A stretch of DNA of 64,000 nt, taken from positions 1 to 64,000 of the forward strand of contig CALKOT010000052.1 in assembly GCA_938092015.1 (NCBI GenBank), given 5' to 3'. Shown piece by piece: positions 38,007 through 47,365 of this stretch. The stretch is from an uncultured Paracoccaceae bacterium (lineage in GTDB: Bacteria > Pseudomonadota > Alphaproteobacteria > Rhodobacterales > Rhodobacteraceae). The notes under the pieces were generated by a model, which was not told where the DNA came from, ran no database searches, and worked only from the letters and a program-made list of their open reading frames with translations. Both the position numbers and the translations under genes were made by a program. Positions within the stretch are counted from its first letter, which is position 1; each line of letters opens with the position of its first letter.

Positions 38007-38948
38007 CACATCACGGCGCAGCTCTACGCCCTGCACGTCACGCGCGAGATAGAGCGGCCTTTGCTTTACCTCTGTAAAGACCCTGCTGAGGTATTCGCCG
38101 ATGATGCCGAGGCCCATCAGGATCAGCCCGTTCATAAATAGAACAACCGTGATCAGCGATGCATAACCGGGAACATCGATGCCAAAGATCAGGGCGTTCA
38201 GGATTATGAACATGCCATAAAGCGCAGACATGATCGCAGTGAACAGCCCGATCACCGACCAAATTCTAAGTGGCGCGACGGAGAATGAAATGACGCCTTC
38301 CAAGGCAAGGCTCAACAGCGACCGGATGCGCTGACTGGGGGCGCCGACTGTTCTTGCAGGACGCTCATACGTCACTTCGGCTTGCTCAAATCCAAGAAGC
38401 GCAAACATACCCTTCATGAACCGGGTCCGTTCTGGAAACTGGGCAAGACCATCCAGGGCTTTGCGGTCCAACAATCTGAAATCACCGACATTTTCAGGGA
38501 TCGGCGTAAAGCCGATGAATTTCAGCAGGCGACAGAAACCCGCCGCCGTAAAGCGCTTGAAGTACGTGTCGTCATTGCGACTGATGCGCCGCGCCAACAC
38601 AATATCAGCGCCTGCGCGCCATTTTGCCATCATCTCAGGGATCAGTTCCGGTGGATCTTGCAGATCAACATCCATCGGCACCGCCGCTGCGCCCGCGGCG
38701 CAGTCCAGCCCGGCAGTCAGGGCGACCTCTTTTCCGTAATTACGGCTGAGGCGCAGCAGTTTGACCCGATCATCAGTAGCCCGGCGGTCGAGGATTTTCT
38801 GTGTCGTGCCATCTGATGATCCATCGTCGACGAAAATGACCTCAAAACTTTCAGTCGCTGCGGGAAGCACTTCGTTCAGACGATCAAGAAAAGGATCGAT
38901 CGCCTCTACCTCGTTCAGGACTGGTGCGATGATAGATAACTCGATCAC
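37974..38948 (-). CDS. family 2 glycosyltransferase (GtrB/ArnC/DPM1-like)
   Basis: 324 aa. N-terminal GT-A domain: SIIAPVLNEVEAIDPF, FVDDGSSDGT, MDVDLQDPPELIP; then two C-terminal membrane helices (about 235-260 and 268-290). This form transfers a sugar to a polyprenyl phosphate at the inner membrane. It ends with a 33-bp overlap, tail to tail, with the GtrA gene, and its ATG overlaps the stop of the membrane-protein gene upstream. Together they look like a Gtr-type surface glycosylation set. Confidence 0.92.
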   Translation of the reverse strand: MIELSIIAPVLNEVEAIDPFLDRLNEVLPAATESFEVIFVDDGSSDGTTQKILDRRATDDRVKLLRLSRNYGKEVALTAGLDCAAGAAAVPMDVDLQDPPELIPEMMAKWRAGADIVLARRISRNDDTYFKRFTAAGFCRLLKFIGFTPIPENVGDFRLLDRKALDGLAQFPERTRFMKGMFALLGFEQAEVTYERPARTVGAPSQRIRSLLSLALEGVISFSVAPLRIWSVIGLFTAIMSALYGMFIILNALIFGIDVPGYASLITVVLFMNGLILMGLGIIGEYLSRVFTEVKQRPLYLARDVQGVELRRDVSAAKRPELEK

Positions 38949-40603
38949 TGCTGGCTTAACTCCAGAACTAAGGCGTGATCAACAGCATAGGCAATTTTCA
39001 GGCCTTCTCCAGCTAGTTCGTAAGGTTCGTCGGGTTTGTAGGTCACGAAATACGCTGCGTTCGTCGCTTTAAGCAACGCTGCGATCGAGGCCGCGTTGTG
39101 CCGATAGCCATTAGCCACGGTCCAAAGCCGTGCGCCTGCCCAGCCGCCGGTTTTAGGCAGATCCTCGAAGCGTGGCGTAATCAGTTCGTGTCTCTCACGG
39201 CTCAGCATGATCTGGTCGGCTTGGGCCATCGAGACAGCGCGAAAATCAACCCAGACCGGGCGCTGCGCCAATTCTCTGATATCGGCAATGAATGGCGGCG
39301 CAATGAACATGGCGTCCTTAGGCGTCTCTTCGCGCGCCCATTCGTAGAATGCCTTCATGCGCAGGTCGCGATCCAGTGGTGCGCTGGCAGTGCTTGCGCT
39401 GACAATCATCGCCGTGGCGCCTGTTGCAGCCAGAATGGCTGGGATTGTTGAGGCATGGGCCGTGGCAAGGAAGATCGCAAACAGACTGACGGCTAATGCG
39501 ACAACAGCAATCAACCCGTCTGGGAAATTCACCACGAGGATCAAAGCAACTACGATCCCAATCAGATATGCCGATATTCGATCACCACTTCGCCACGCTA
39601 TTTCGGACGCCGCTGCTGCCAGGGCCGACGAAAGGACCCAAAGAAGTGGGGAGGAGCGGGAAAATCCAGCACATAGGGCAACGTGGACGCCATCTGTAAG
39701 CCGAATGTGTTTGTGTAAAACACCCAACAAAGGGCGCCCGTCATAGCCAGACCAAAGATGAGGCCGCCGCCCTGCCCCAACCGCCGAACCGCCGAACCGC
39801 AAGAAAGCCTAACGTGCCGTAGAGGCCAAGTAGCAGATAGTGATGCACTGTCAGCTGGTAGTGATGATCCGCCCGCCAGAGATATCCATCGCGAATGACC
39901 CGTCCAACACCTTCGACAGCACCAAACTCCAGATCCAGTAGAGTTAAGAGAGCGGGCGCCGCGGCTATCATGCTGGTCACCGCGACCATCAACAATTGAG
40001 CAACGCCATCCTTGCCCCGGGCCAACAACAGGCAACCAACAGCCAAGGCGGCATGAAACGCCAGAACCGGCTGGGCCAAAGCCGCTAACCCCAAGGCGAC
40101 ACCAGCCCAAATCCACCGGGCGCACAATACAGCAAGAAAGGCCAGTAAGCTAAATACAATGGCGAGTGACTGCAGGTGGAAATGATCGCCGAACGCCCCG
40201 CCATAGGCGCCCCTGCCAATGCCGCGAACCTCGACCACATTGGCGACTAGAAAGGCGAGAGGAATCAGCCAGCCCGCAGCGCCGACTGCACGGGCGATCC
40301 ACAACATAGTCAGACCGACCAGCACCGTCAGGCCAATGGTTAACGCAAGATGCGCAGGCACAACGCCAATAGTCGCGTCTGCAGCCCGCAATATCAGACC
40401 ATAAAGCCAGGCATGGTTTTCGAAACTGCGTAGCTGATCGTCACCAATGTATAGTGTCTCGTCTGCCGCCAGGCGGGCTAACGGGCCACATACCATGTCG
40501 TCGCCATACGGATACAGATGCAAACCCAACGTCAAACGGCCCAAGCCGATAACGCAAATCAGAACGGCAATCAGGCGCCAATCGGGTCTAGCTTATTGCG
40601 CAT
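38945..40603 (-). pseudogene. polytopic membrane protein (GtrC-like glycosyltransferase?), broken by an 8-bp duplication and further shifts
   Basis: Three frames together give one protein of about 550 aa with some 10 membrane segments and a soluble C-terminal domain (FEDLPKTGGWAGARLW, VTYKPDEPYELAGEG). First break: a tandem duplication of GCGGTTCG (39785-39800); removing one copy gives FLAVRRLGQGGGLIFGLAM. Second break: one missing base near 39650 between DFPAPP and LLWVLSSAL. The start is also uncertain: ATG 40603 (MRNKLD) needs one more base to join PDWRLIAVLI. Position before a GtrB-like gene suggests a lipid-linked sugar transferase. No catalytic motif recognised. Confidence 0.7.
39777..39800. 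repeat. 8-bp tandem repeat causing a frameshift
   Basis: CCAACCGC-CGAACCGC-CGAACCGC on the plus strand. The last two units are identical; deleting one restores the frame of the membrane-protein gene. Confidence 0.85.
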
Positions 40604-40775
40604 TCATATTCATGCGGCGGACCCTAGCCAAGCGATCTTCGCCTGTCACGGGGCGACCTATGTCGTTTTTCGCCAAATAGCGACGCGTCCACATCTTGGC
40701 GACTTTCACCATCTCTGTTAGGTGGTCCTTGACGACGCCTACGGGCTGAACGGGATCGGTTTGCGGTTGACCCAA
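40593..40775 (-). CDS. hypothetical protein, 60 aa
   Basis: Begins at a TTG (40775), a weak start, and ends MNMNAQ with TAA overlapping the likely start of the membrane-protein gene. Middle part WTRRYLAKNDIGRP is basic. The open frame extends upstream without ATG or GTG, so the real start may be further left on the minus strand or the reading may be by chance. Kept because of the start/stop overlap with the next gene. No family recognised. Confidence 0.35.
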   Translation of the reverse strand: MGQPQTDPVQPVGVVKDHLTEMVKVAKMWTRRYLAKNDIGRPVTGEDRLARVRRMNMNAQ

Positions 40776-40864
40776 CCAGGGGATTGCAAACTGGGTTGTC
40801 GAGGGACGGATACTTCCGCCCAGTGCTTTGCGGCGTCGCAGTGTTTAAATTTGCGAGGACCGTC

Positions 40865-41068
40865 ATGCGCCTAGCCATCTTTTTCCTTCTTGCCTCAGCC
40901 AGCACAGCTGCTGCTGACCCCGGACATATTTCCGAGGTCGCAGGCCATGCGCATTGGATCGGCCTTGCCGCTGCGGGCGGCGCTGCTGTGATCGCGGGCT
41001 GGCTTGCCGAAAAACTGGGCGAAAGCGAAACAGAAGAAGAAAAAGAAACAGAGGAGCAGGAAGCATGA
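40865..41068 (+). CDS. small membrane protein at the head of the cobalamin run (DUF6732-like)
   Basis: 67 aa. Signal-like start MRLAIFFLLASASTAAADPG, then a His-containing loop (HISEVAGHAHW), one membrane helix (GLAAAGGAAVIAGWLAEKLG) and a very acidic tail of Glu and Thr. Overlaps cbiX by 4 nt. Similar small proteins occur before cbiX in Rhodobacterales (I believe DUF6732). The His/acidic character and location suggest help with cobalt, which is inferred. Confidence 0.7.
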   Translation: MRLAIFFLLASASTAAADPGHISEVAGHAHWIGLAAAGGAAVIAGWLAEKLGESETEEEKETEEQEA

Positions 41069-42159
41069 CAAAGACAGGTGTAATGATCTGCGGGCATGGA
41101 TCCCGATCCCAAGCTGCAGTCGATGAGTTCGCCAAACTGGCTCAGCGACTGCCCGAGTTTCTGCCAAACGACTGGCCCGTGGAATACGGCTATCTGGAAT
41201 TTGCCAACCCCGTCATTCGCGTCGGCTTGAACAAGCTGCGTGATCAGGGCTGCGACGAAATCCTCGCCGTGCCGGGCATGCTGTTTTCCGCGATGCACAC
41301 CAAGAATGACATCCCTACAGTTCTGAACAAGTATCAGGCCGAAACCGGCGTCAAAACCATGTATGGCCGCGAACTTGGCGTTGCGCCCAAGATGATCGCC
41401 GCCGCTGGGGGCCGCGTACAGGAAGCTATCGACAAGGCGAACGCTGAACTAGGCGAATTGCCGCTGGAAGAAACCGCACTGGTCGTTATCGGTCGCGGCG
41501 CATCGGACCCGGATGCAAATTCCAACGTCTCAAAAATCGCGCGGATGCTTTGGGAAGGGTTTGGGTTCGGCTGGTGCGAAGTCGGCTATTCAGGCGTCAC
41601 CTTCCCATTGGTGGAACCTTGCCTCGAACACGTCACGCGCCTTGGCTATAAGCGCGTCATCGTCTTACCGTATTTCCTGTTCACCGGCATTCTGATCGAT
41701 CGGATTTATGGCTTCACTGACAAGGTGGCCGAGGCGCATCCTGACATCCAGTTCGTCAAAGCAAGCTATTTGAACGACCATGATCAGGTCATCGCGCAGT
41801 TCGCTGAGCGGGTGATGGAGATCAAGGATGGTCAGGTCCCCGATAACTGCGCCCTCTGCAAATATCGCGAGCAGGTGCTGGGGTTCGAAGGTGAAGTTGG
41901 CATGGTACAGGAAAGTCATCACCACCATGTGGAGGGGCAAGGCGCCGCCGCACCCGGATCGAATGTCGCTGATTGCAAACTGTGCGATACGTTCTGCACG
42001 GGCGAATGCCGGTTGGAGATGGGGCACCATCACCACCACGCTCATGATCACTCACATGACCATGGCCATTCCCACGATCACCACCATCATGACCACGCCC
42101 ATCCGGAATATCCCCACGCGAAACATCCGCTGGGGCCGGAGAGTGTGCGCAAGAAGTGA
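41065..42159 (+). CDS. cbiX: sirohydrochlorin cobaltochelatase, long type with Cys and His-rich tail
   Basis: 364 aa. Two chelatase repeats: GVMICGHGSRSQAAVDEF at the N-terminus, and VVIGRGASDPDAN in the second half; active-site His in CGHGSR. The C-terminal third has CALCKY, then CKLCDTFCTGEC, and ends in a long histidine-rich segment (HHHHHAHDHSHDHGHSHD). The long CbiX of Bacillus megaterium has a 4Fe-4S cluster and a His-rich region; this tail looks equivalent. Inserts Co into sirohydrochlorin, the first step of the cobalt-early route. Start ATG 41065 overlaps the preceding stop (ATGA). Confidence 0.93.
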   Translation: MTKTGVMICGHGSRSQAAVDEFAKLAQRLPEFLPNDWPVEYGYLEFANPVIRVGLNKLRDQGCDEILAVPGMLFSAMHTKNDIPTVLNKYQAETGVKTMYGRELGVAPKMIAAAGGRVQEAIDKANAELGELPLEETALVVIGRGASDPDANSNVSKIARMLWEGFGFGWCEVGYSGVTFPLVEPCLEHVTRLGYKRVIVLPYFLFTGILIDRIYGFTDKVAEAHPDIQFVKASYLNDHDQVIAQFAERVMEIKDGQVPDNCALCKYREQVLGFEGEVGMVQESHHHHVEGQGAAAPGSNVADCKLCDTFCTGECRLEMGHHHHHAHDHSHDHGHSHDHHHHDHAHPEYPHAKHPLGPESVRKK

Positions 42160-43688
42160 CCGCATCCGCCACCCTCTTTGACACACACGTCATCGTCGAC
42201 TGGTCTGCCAGATCAGCGCCCTCGCCCGCCAAGCCGTCGAAAGACGCGATCTGGATTGGCGTAGCGCGCGATGGCGGCGTCGAGACGACGTATCTGCGCA
42301 CCCGCGCAGCGGCTGAGGCGTGGCTGATTGATTTCTTCGCCGCTGAAACTGCGGCGGGACGGCGTGCGCTAGTCGGGTTCGACTTTCCGTTCGGTTATCC
42401 GGCAGGCGTAGCCGAAACCGTCAGTGGCGAAGCATCAGCGCTGGCTCTTTGGAACTGGTTCGCCACCCATGTCGACGATAGCGAAGACAACGCCAATAAC
42501 CGTTATGACGTCGCCGCCAAGATCAACCGTCTTTACCCCGGCATAGGCCCGTTCTGGGGAACGCCGGGGGCGCAGGAGATCGCAGATGTTCCGGCACGCG
42601 GCAATGACCGGACCGGCGACCACCCGCCCGAACGTCGCGCCAGCGAAGGCGTCGCCAAAGGCGCCAAGACCGTTTGGCAGTTGGCTGGCGCCGGGGCGGT
42701 CGGATCTCAAGTCATCATGGGCCTTGCGTCGTTGCAACGTGTGCGAACGGCCGTTTCCGACGTGTCGATCTGGCCATTTCAAACCGGTTGGACAGCGCCT
42801 GAAACTGACCACTTGATTGCAGAGATTTATCCTTCTCTTTTCGCCGTACCGTCAGATGCAATAGACGGCGAAATCGGCGACGAACGGCAGGTTCGCGTAA
42901 CCGCAGAGGCCTATCGCAGTTTTGATGAGGCCGGCGACCTGACCGCCATGCTTCGCGGCCCAGCAGCACTGGACGCAGAAACACGGGCGGTGGTGGAACG
43001 GGAAGAAGCGTGGATACTAGGTCTGGGCCACCCCGCCATTAGACAACGTTCTGCCCCGCGTCTGCTGACATATGAGCGTGACCCAAAGGCGATCTACGCC
43101 GCCAGTTTTGCGACGGTTCGGGCAGAGGCTAAACTGGACCATCTGCCCGAAGACCTGCGCGATATCGCGATTCGGTTGGTGCACTCCTGCGGCATGACAG
43201 ACGTACCGAACCGGCTTGCATGGTCGGACGATGTCGCCACCTCCGCCCGCGCTGCGCTGCAAACCAACGGACGCATATATTGCGATTGTGAGATGGTCGG
43301 ATCCGGCATCATCCGCCGCCTCTTGCCCGCTGACTGCGATGTACGCGTCACCCTGAATGATCCGCGCACACCCGATCTTGCGAAGGACATCGGCAACACC
43401 CGCTCCGCCGCCGCAGTTGAGCTGTGGCGCGATGAGGTTGAAGGCGCGGTCGTTGTGATCGGAAATGCGCCGACAACACTGTTTCACTTGTTGGAACTGA
43501 TCGACGAAGGTTGGCCCAAACCTGCCGCCATCCTCGGCTTTCCAGTCGGCTTCATCGGCGCAGCGGAATCCAAAGCCGAACTCGCCGCCCGCCCTCGCGG
43601 TGTGCCGTTCCTGACACTGCGCGGCCGGCGGGGCGGATCGGCGATGGCTTCGGCTGCGCTGAATGCAATTGCGGGAGGGCTCGGATGA
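42156..43688 (+). CDS. cobH: precorrin-8X methylmutase fused to an N-terminal DUF429-like domain
   Basis: 510 aa, about 2.4 times the usual CobH length. Residues about 303-510 are CobH (YERDPKAIYAASFATVRAEA; His343 in RLVHSCGM is the expected catalytic His moving the C11 methyl to C12). Residues about 1-295 form another domain starting THVIVDWSARSAPS, then RALVGFDFPFGYP and SLFAVP, resembling an RNase H-like (DUF429-type) protein known as a separate gene near cobalamin genes of related bacteria. GTG start overlaps the cbiX stop. Role of the extra domain is unknown. Confidence 0.88.
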   Translation: MTASATLFDTHVIVDWSARSAPSPAKPSKDAIWIGVARDGGVETTYLRTRAAAEAWLIDFFAAETAAGRRALVGFDFPFGYPAGVAETVSGEASALALWNWFATHVDDSEDNANNRYDVAAKINRLYPGIGPFWGTPGAQEIADVPARGNDRTGDHPPERRASEGVAKGAKTVWQLAGAGAVGSQVIMGLASLQRVRTAVSDVSIWPFQTGWTAPETDHLIAEIYPSLFAVPSDAIDGEIGDERQVRVTAEAYRSFDEAGDLTAMLRGPAALDAETRAVVEREEAWILGLGHPAIRQRSAPRLLTYERDPKAIYAASFATVRAEAKLDHLPEDLRDIAIRLVHSCGMTDVPNRLAWSDDVATSARAALQTNGRIYCDCEMVGSGIIRRLLPADCDVRVTLNDPRTPDLAKDIGNTRSAAAVELWRDEVEGAVVVIGNAPTTLFHLLELIDEGWPKPAAILGFPVGFIGAAESKAELAARPRGVPFLTLRGRRGGSAMASAALNAIAGGLG

Positions 43689-44878
43689 CCTGGCTCCACA
43701 TCATCGGCATCGGCGAAGACGGGATGGATGGTCTGACGGCTGACGCCCGCGCTCTCGTGGAAAGCGCCGAGGTCATCATCGGCGGGGACCGGCATCACAA
43801 GCTCAGCCCGAATGTCACGGCTGAGCGGCTGAAATGGCCTTCCCCGTTCGACGCGATGATCAACGAGATCAAGCGACACAAAGGACGGCGGCTGGTGATC
43901 CTCGTCACTGGCGATCCGCTTTGGTATTCGGTTGGCGCACGCATTCTTCGGGCTACTCCGGCCGATGAGATCACGTTCCACCCGCAGCTTTCCGCCTTTC
44001 AGTGGGCATCGACCCGCATGGGGTGGTCGCTTGCTGACACTGAGACCCTCACCGTTCATGGCCGTCCCGCTGAACAAGTAATCCCTTATCTGGCTCCGTG
44101 TGCACGGCTGCTGCTGCTAACCAAGAACGAAGGCACTCCCGCCGACATCGCACGTATTCTGACTTCGCAAGGCTATGGAGCTAGCCAGCTGACAGTTCTG
44201 GGCGCCCTAGGTGGGCCGAATGAATCCCGTATCGACGGGACGGCTGCAGATTGGGAAGCTGAGGCGCCTGCCTTCCACCTGCTTGCTGTTGAAGTGCTGG
44301 CCGATGATGACGCCACGCTTATCCCGCGTGGCCCTGGCCTGCCTGACGACGCTTTTGCTCATGACGGCAAAATGACGAAACAAGAGGTCCGCGCCGCGAC
44401 GCTGGCCAAGCTGTGGCCCCGCCGCAAAGCGATGCTCTGGGACATCGGGTCAGGCTGCGGATCGGTCGCGATCGAATGGATGCGCGCCGCCCGTGACGCC
44501 GAAGCGATTGGGCTGGAACCCAACGCCAAACGCCGTGCACTGGCCCAAGAGAACGCGCTGAAGCTGGGCGCGCCGCGTCTGAAGCTGATTGACGCCCAGG
44601 CGCCGGAAGGTCTGGCCGACTTGCCAACCCCGGATGCCATCTTCATCGGCGGCGGCCTCAGCCCCGCCGTCATCGCCGCCTCTATCGCCGCCCTGCACCG
44701 CCACGGCCGTCTTGTCGCCAACGCGGTAACGCTGGAAAGCGAAGCCATCCTGATCGCAGCCCAAGCGGAGCATGGCGGCGAGCTGACGCGCATCGCAATA
44801 AGCCGCGCCGAACCCGTCGGACCATTTCGTGGCTGGCGTCCCCTGATGACCGTCACGCAGTGGAGTCTTGTGACATGA
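43685..44878 (+). CDS. cobL: precorrin-6Y C5,15-methyltransferase (decarboxylating)
   Basis: 397 aa from ATG 43685 (ATGA overlap with cobH). N-terminal CbiE-like tetrapyrrole methylase (LHIIGIGEDGMDGLTADAR, VTGDPLWYSVGARIL) and C-terminal CbiT-like SAM methyltransferase (MLWDIGSGCGSVAIEWMRA). It methylates C5 and C15 and removes the C12 acetate carboxyl. Length and order match CobL. Confidence 0.95.
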   Translation: MTWLHIIGIGEDGMDGLTADARALVESAEVIIGGDRHHKLSPNVTAERLKWPSPFDAMINEIKRHKGRRLVILVTGDPLWYSVGARILRATPADEITFHPQLSAFQWASTRMGWSLADTETLTVHGRPAEQVIPYLAPCARLLLLTKNEGTPADIARILTSQGYGASQLTVLGALGGPNESRIDGTAADWEAEAPAFHLLAVEVLADDDATLIPRGPGLPDDAFAHDGKMTKQEVRAATLAKLWPRRKAMLWDIGSGCGSVAIEWMRAARDAEAIGLEPNAKRRALAQENALKLGAPRLKLIDAQAPEGLADLPTPDAIFIGGGLSPAVIAASIAALHRHGRLVANAVTLESEAILIAAQAEHGGELTRIAISRAEPVGPFRGWRPLMTVTQWSLVT

Positions 44879-45579
44879 CCGGAACCCTTTACGGCGTCGG
44901 CCTCGGCCCGGGCGATCCTGACCTGATGACGCTGAAAGCCCATCGCCTGATCGCGGGCGCTGACGTCATCGCCTACCCCGCGCCTGCGGGCGGCGACAGC
45001 TTTGCGCGCTCAATCGCCGCCGGTGCGATCCGCGAGGACGCCACAGAGATTATCATCCCGATCCCGATGGCGATTGAGCGTTTTCCCGCACAGGACATTT
45101 ACGACAAGGCTGTCGCCGACATCCGCCCGCATCTGGACGCAGGCCGCAATGTCGTGACGCTGTGTGAGGGCGATCCGTTCTTTTACGGCAGCTTCATGTA
45201 TCTCTTCGCCCGGCTAGCGGACGATTATCCGACCGAGATTGTCCCCGGCGTCGCCTCCATGACCGCCTGCGCCGCCGTCGCCGCGACGCCACTTTGTGCG
45301 CGGAATGAAGTGCTGACCGTGATTCCAGGCCCGCTTGAGGAAGACGAACTGAAGGCCCGTCTATCCGCCTCCGGTGCAGCTGCGATCATGAAGGTTGGGC
45401 GGTATCTACCGAAGTTGCGCACTGTGATCGACGACCTCGGCCTCACATCCCGCGCCACCTATATCGAACGCGCCACACTGCCGAATGAAAAGCGTATGAT
45501 GCTGGCCGATGCGCCGGAAAAAGCGCCGTATTTCTCCATGATCCTCATCGCAGGAAGCGACCCTTATGCCAGCCATTAA
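44875..45579 (+). CDS. cobI: precorrin-2 C20-methyltransferase
   Basis: 234 aa from ATG 44875. Tetrapyrrole methylase fold: YGVGLGPGDPDLMTLKAHRLI at the N-terminus, VTLCEGDPFFYGSFMYL, and VPGVASMTACAAVAATPL. Makes precorrin-3A. Overlaps cobL by 4 nt and the next gene by 14 nt. Confidence 0.95.
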   Translation: MTGTLYGVGLGPGDPDLMTLKAHRLIAGADVIAYPAPAGGDSFARSIAAGAIREDATEIIIPIPMAIERFPAQDIYDKAVADIRPHLDAGRNVVTLCEGDPFFYGSFMYLFARLADDYPTEIVPGVASMTACAAVAATPLCARNEVLTVIPGPLEEDELKARLSASGAAAIMKVGRYLPKLRTVIDDLGLTSRATYIERATLPNEKRMMLADAPEKAPYFSMILIAGSDPYASH

Positions 45580-47365
45580 GCCCGCCATACTTTGGTTCGT
45601 CGCCTCTGCTGAAGCCGCTGCTCGCAAGGCGGCAGAAGTTCTGGACGGCGACTTGATTGGACCTAACCAAATCGACGGGGTCGCCGACACCCTCCGCGCC
45701 CTGTTCGCGGCGGGCCGTCCTATTGTCGGTGTCTGCTCGGCAGGCATTCTGATCCGCTCACTGGCGCCTTTGTTGAATGACAAGCATGCAGAACCGCCAA
45801 TCATCGCGCTGTCCGACGAAGGCCAAAGTGCCGTGCCGCTTCTGGGTGGACATCATGGCGCTAACCGGATGGCTGCTGAACTGGCTGAGGCGTTTTCTTC
45901 GCAAGCCGCGCTGACGACGGCAGGTGAGCGATCATACGGCGTCGCGCTGGACGAGCCGCCCTCCGGTTGGGTTCTGGAAAACCCGAAAGACGCTAAGGGC
46001 GCAATGGCGGCGCTACTATCCGGCGCCGAGGCCAGCCTGTCGGGCGAGGCTGAGTGGCTGTCGCCCCTAGGCGTCGCCGCCGAAACGGCGCCCAGAACAG
46101 ACACGGCAATCCGCTTAAGCGTTGAAGGCGCCGTCCCCCTTACCTATTGGCACCAAACCTTGTCTCTGGGCCTCGGTTGCGCCCGCAACTGTCCGCCTGA
46201 GGAAATGGCGGAACTGGTGCGCGACACCCTCGCAAACGCAGGCCGCAGCGTGCACGAGGTCGCCGCGATCCACTCTATCGACCTGAAAGCGGATGAAGCG
46301 GCAATCCAGTCGCTCGCGGCGTCCCTGAAACTACGCCCCTCATTCTACCCGGCTGAGGTGTTGGAGGCGCAAAAAGGCCGCCTCGCCAACCCTTCTGACG
46401 TTGTTTTCGCAGAGGTCGGATGCCACGGCGTATCCGAAGCCTCTGCCCTCGCCGCCGCTGGCCCGGACGCGAAGTTGCTCATCGAAAAGCAGAAAACAGC
46501 CAACGCCACCTGCGCTGTCGTAAAAATCACAGGCGAGGCCCTGCCCGCCACACGCCGTGGTCGTCTGTCTGTCGTCGGAATTGGACCCGGTTGGTCGGAA
46601 TGGCGCAGCCCCGAAGCGTCTCGACTGATCAACGAGGCGGAAGAACTGGTCGGCTACGGCCTCTACATCGACCTCCTCGGTCCGCTTGGCGCCAACAAAC
46701 CCCGCGCTGACTTTCCACTAGGCGGCGAAGAAGCGCGCTGCCGCTACGCGTTGGAAGAGGCCGCCAAGGGCCGCGACATCGCGCTGATCTGCTCAGGCGA
46801 TGCGGGCATCTACGCGATGGGCGCGTTGGTCATGGAGCTGATGGCGCGGGAAGAAGCCACCGGCGGCGTCTCTGCCAAGGCCAAGCAGGTCGAGATCATC
46901 AACGCCCCCGGCGTTTCCGCTTTGCAGGCGGCTTCCGCCCGCGCAGGCGCAATTCTTGGCCATGATTTCTGCACTATCTCGCTTTCTGACCTCCTCACCC
47001 CCCGCGAGGATATCATCAAGCGACTACATGCGGCGGCAGAGGGCGATTTCGTCATCGCCTTCTATAACCCTGTCTCGAAACGCCGCCGGACATTGCTGGA
47101 TGAGGCGCGCGAGATCCTGCTGAAACACCGCCCCGCCGACACGCCGGTTCTGCTGGCGGCTTCGCTGGGCAGGCCGGAGGAAACACTGACCCTTCGCACC
47201 CTCGGCACGTTTCAGACCGACGAAGTCGACATGCTGACAGTCGTGATGATCGGCTCATCCAATTCCAAAGCCTTCCAGACCGGCGATCTAAGCGCTGGTG
47301 CGGACGGCTGGCGCATCTACACCCCGCGCGGGTATGCTAAGAAAATGAAAGACGTAAGCCCATGA
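45566..47365 (+). CDS. cobJ: CbiG-CobJ fusion: cobalamin biosynthesis protein G + precorrin-3B C17-methyltransferase
   Basis: 599 aa. Residues about 1-325 are CbiG-like: VGVCSAGILIRSLAPLL and ALLGGHHGANRMA-type N-terminal part (PLLGGHHGANRMAAELA), then the CbiG-C/CobE part LGLGCARNCPPEEMAELV and GCHGVSEASAL. Residues about 333-599 are CobJ: LSVVGIGPGW, ALICSGDAGIYAMGALVMELM, APGVSALQAASARAGAILGHDF, IAFYNPVSKRR. CobJ performs ring contraction with C17 methylation; CbiG opens the lactone in the cobalt-early route. Gives one polypeptide for two neighbouring steps. Confidence 0.94.
   Translation: MPAIKPAILWFVASAEAAARKAAEVLDGDLIGPNQIDGVADTLRALFAAGRPIVGVCSAGILIRSLAPLLNDKHAEPPIIALSDEGQSAVPLLGGHHGANRMAAELAEAFSSQAALTTAGERSYGVALDEPPSGWVLENPKDAKGAMAALLSGAEASLSGEAEWLSPLGVAAETAPRTDTAIRLSVEGAVPLTYWHQTLSLGLGCARNCPPEEMAELVRDTLANAGRSVHEVAAIHSIDLKADEAAIQSLAASLKLRPSFYPAEVLEAQKGRLANPSDVVFAEVGCHGVSEASALAAAGPDAKLLIEKQKTANATCAVVKITGEALPATRRGRLSVVGIGPGWSEWRSPEASRLINEAEELVGYGLYIDLLGPLGANKPRADFPLGGEEARCRYALEEAAKGRDIALICSGDAGIYAMGALVMELMAREEATGGVSAKAKQVEIINAPGVSALQAASARAGAILGHDFCTISLSDLLTPREDIIKRLHAAAEGDFVIAFYNPVSKRRRTLLDEAREILLKHRPADTPVLLAASLGRPEETLTLRTLGTFQTDEVDMLTVVMIGSSNSKAFQTGDLSAGADGWRIYTPRGYAKKMKDVSP

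Noticed and set aside
42020-42125. CAC/CAT-rich repeat, at first like a simple-sequence or array-type repeat
   Set aside because: It codes for the His-rich tail of CbiX; the same holds for 57950-58030 in cobW. No spacers, not a CRISPR.
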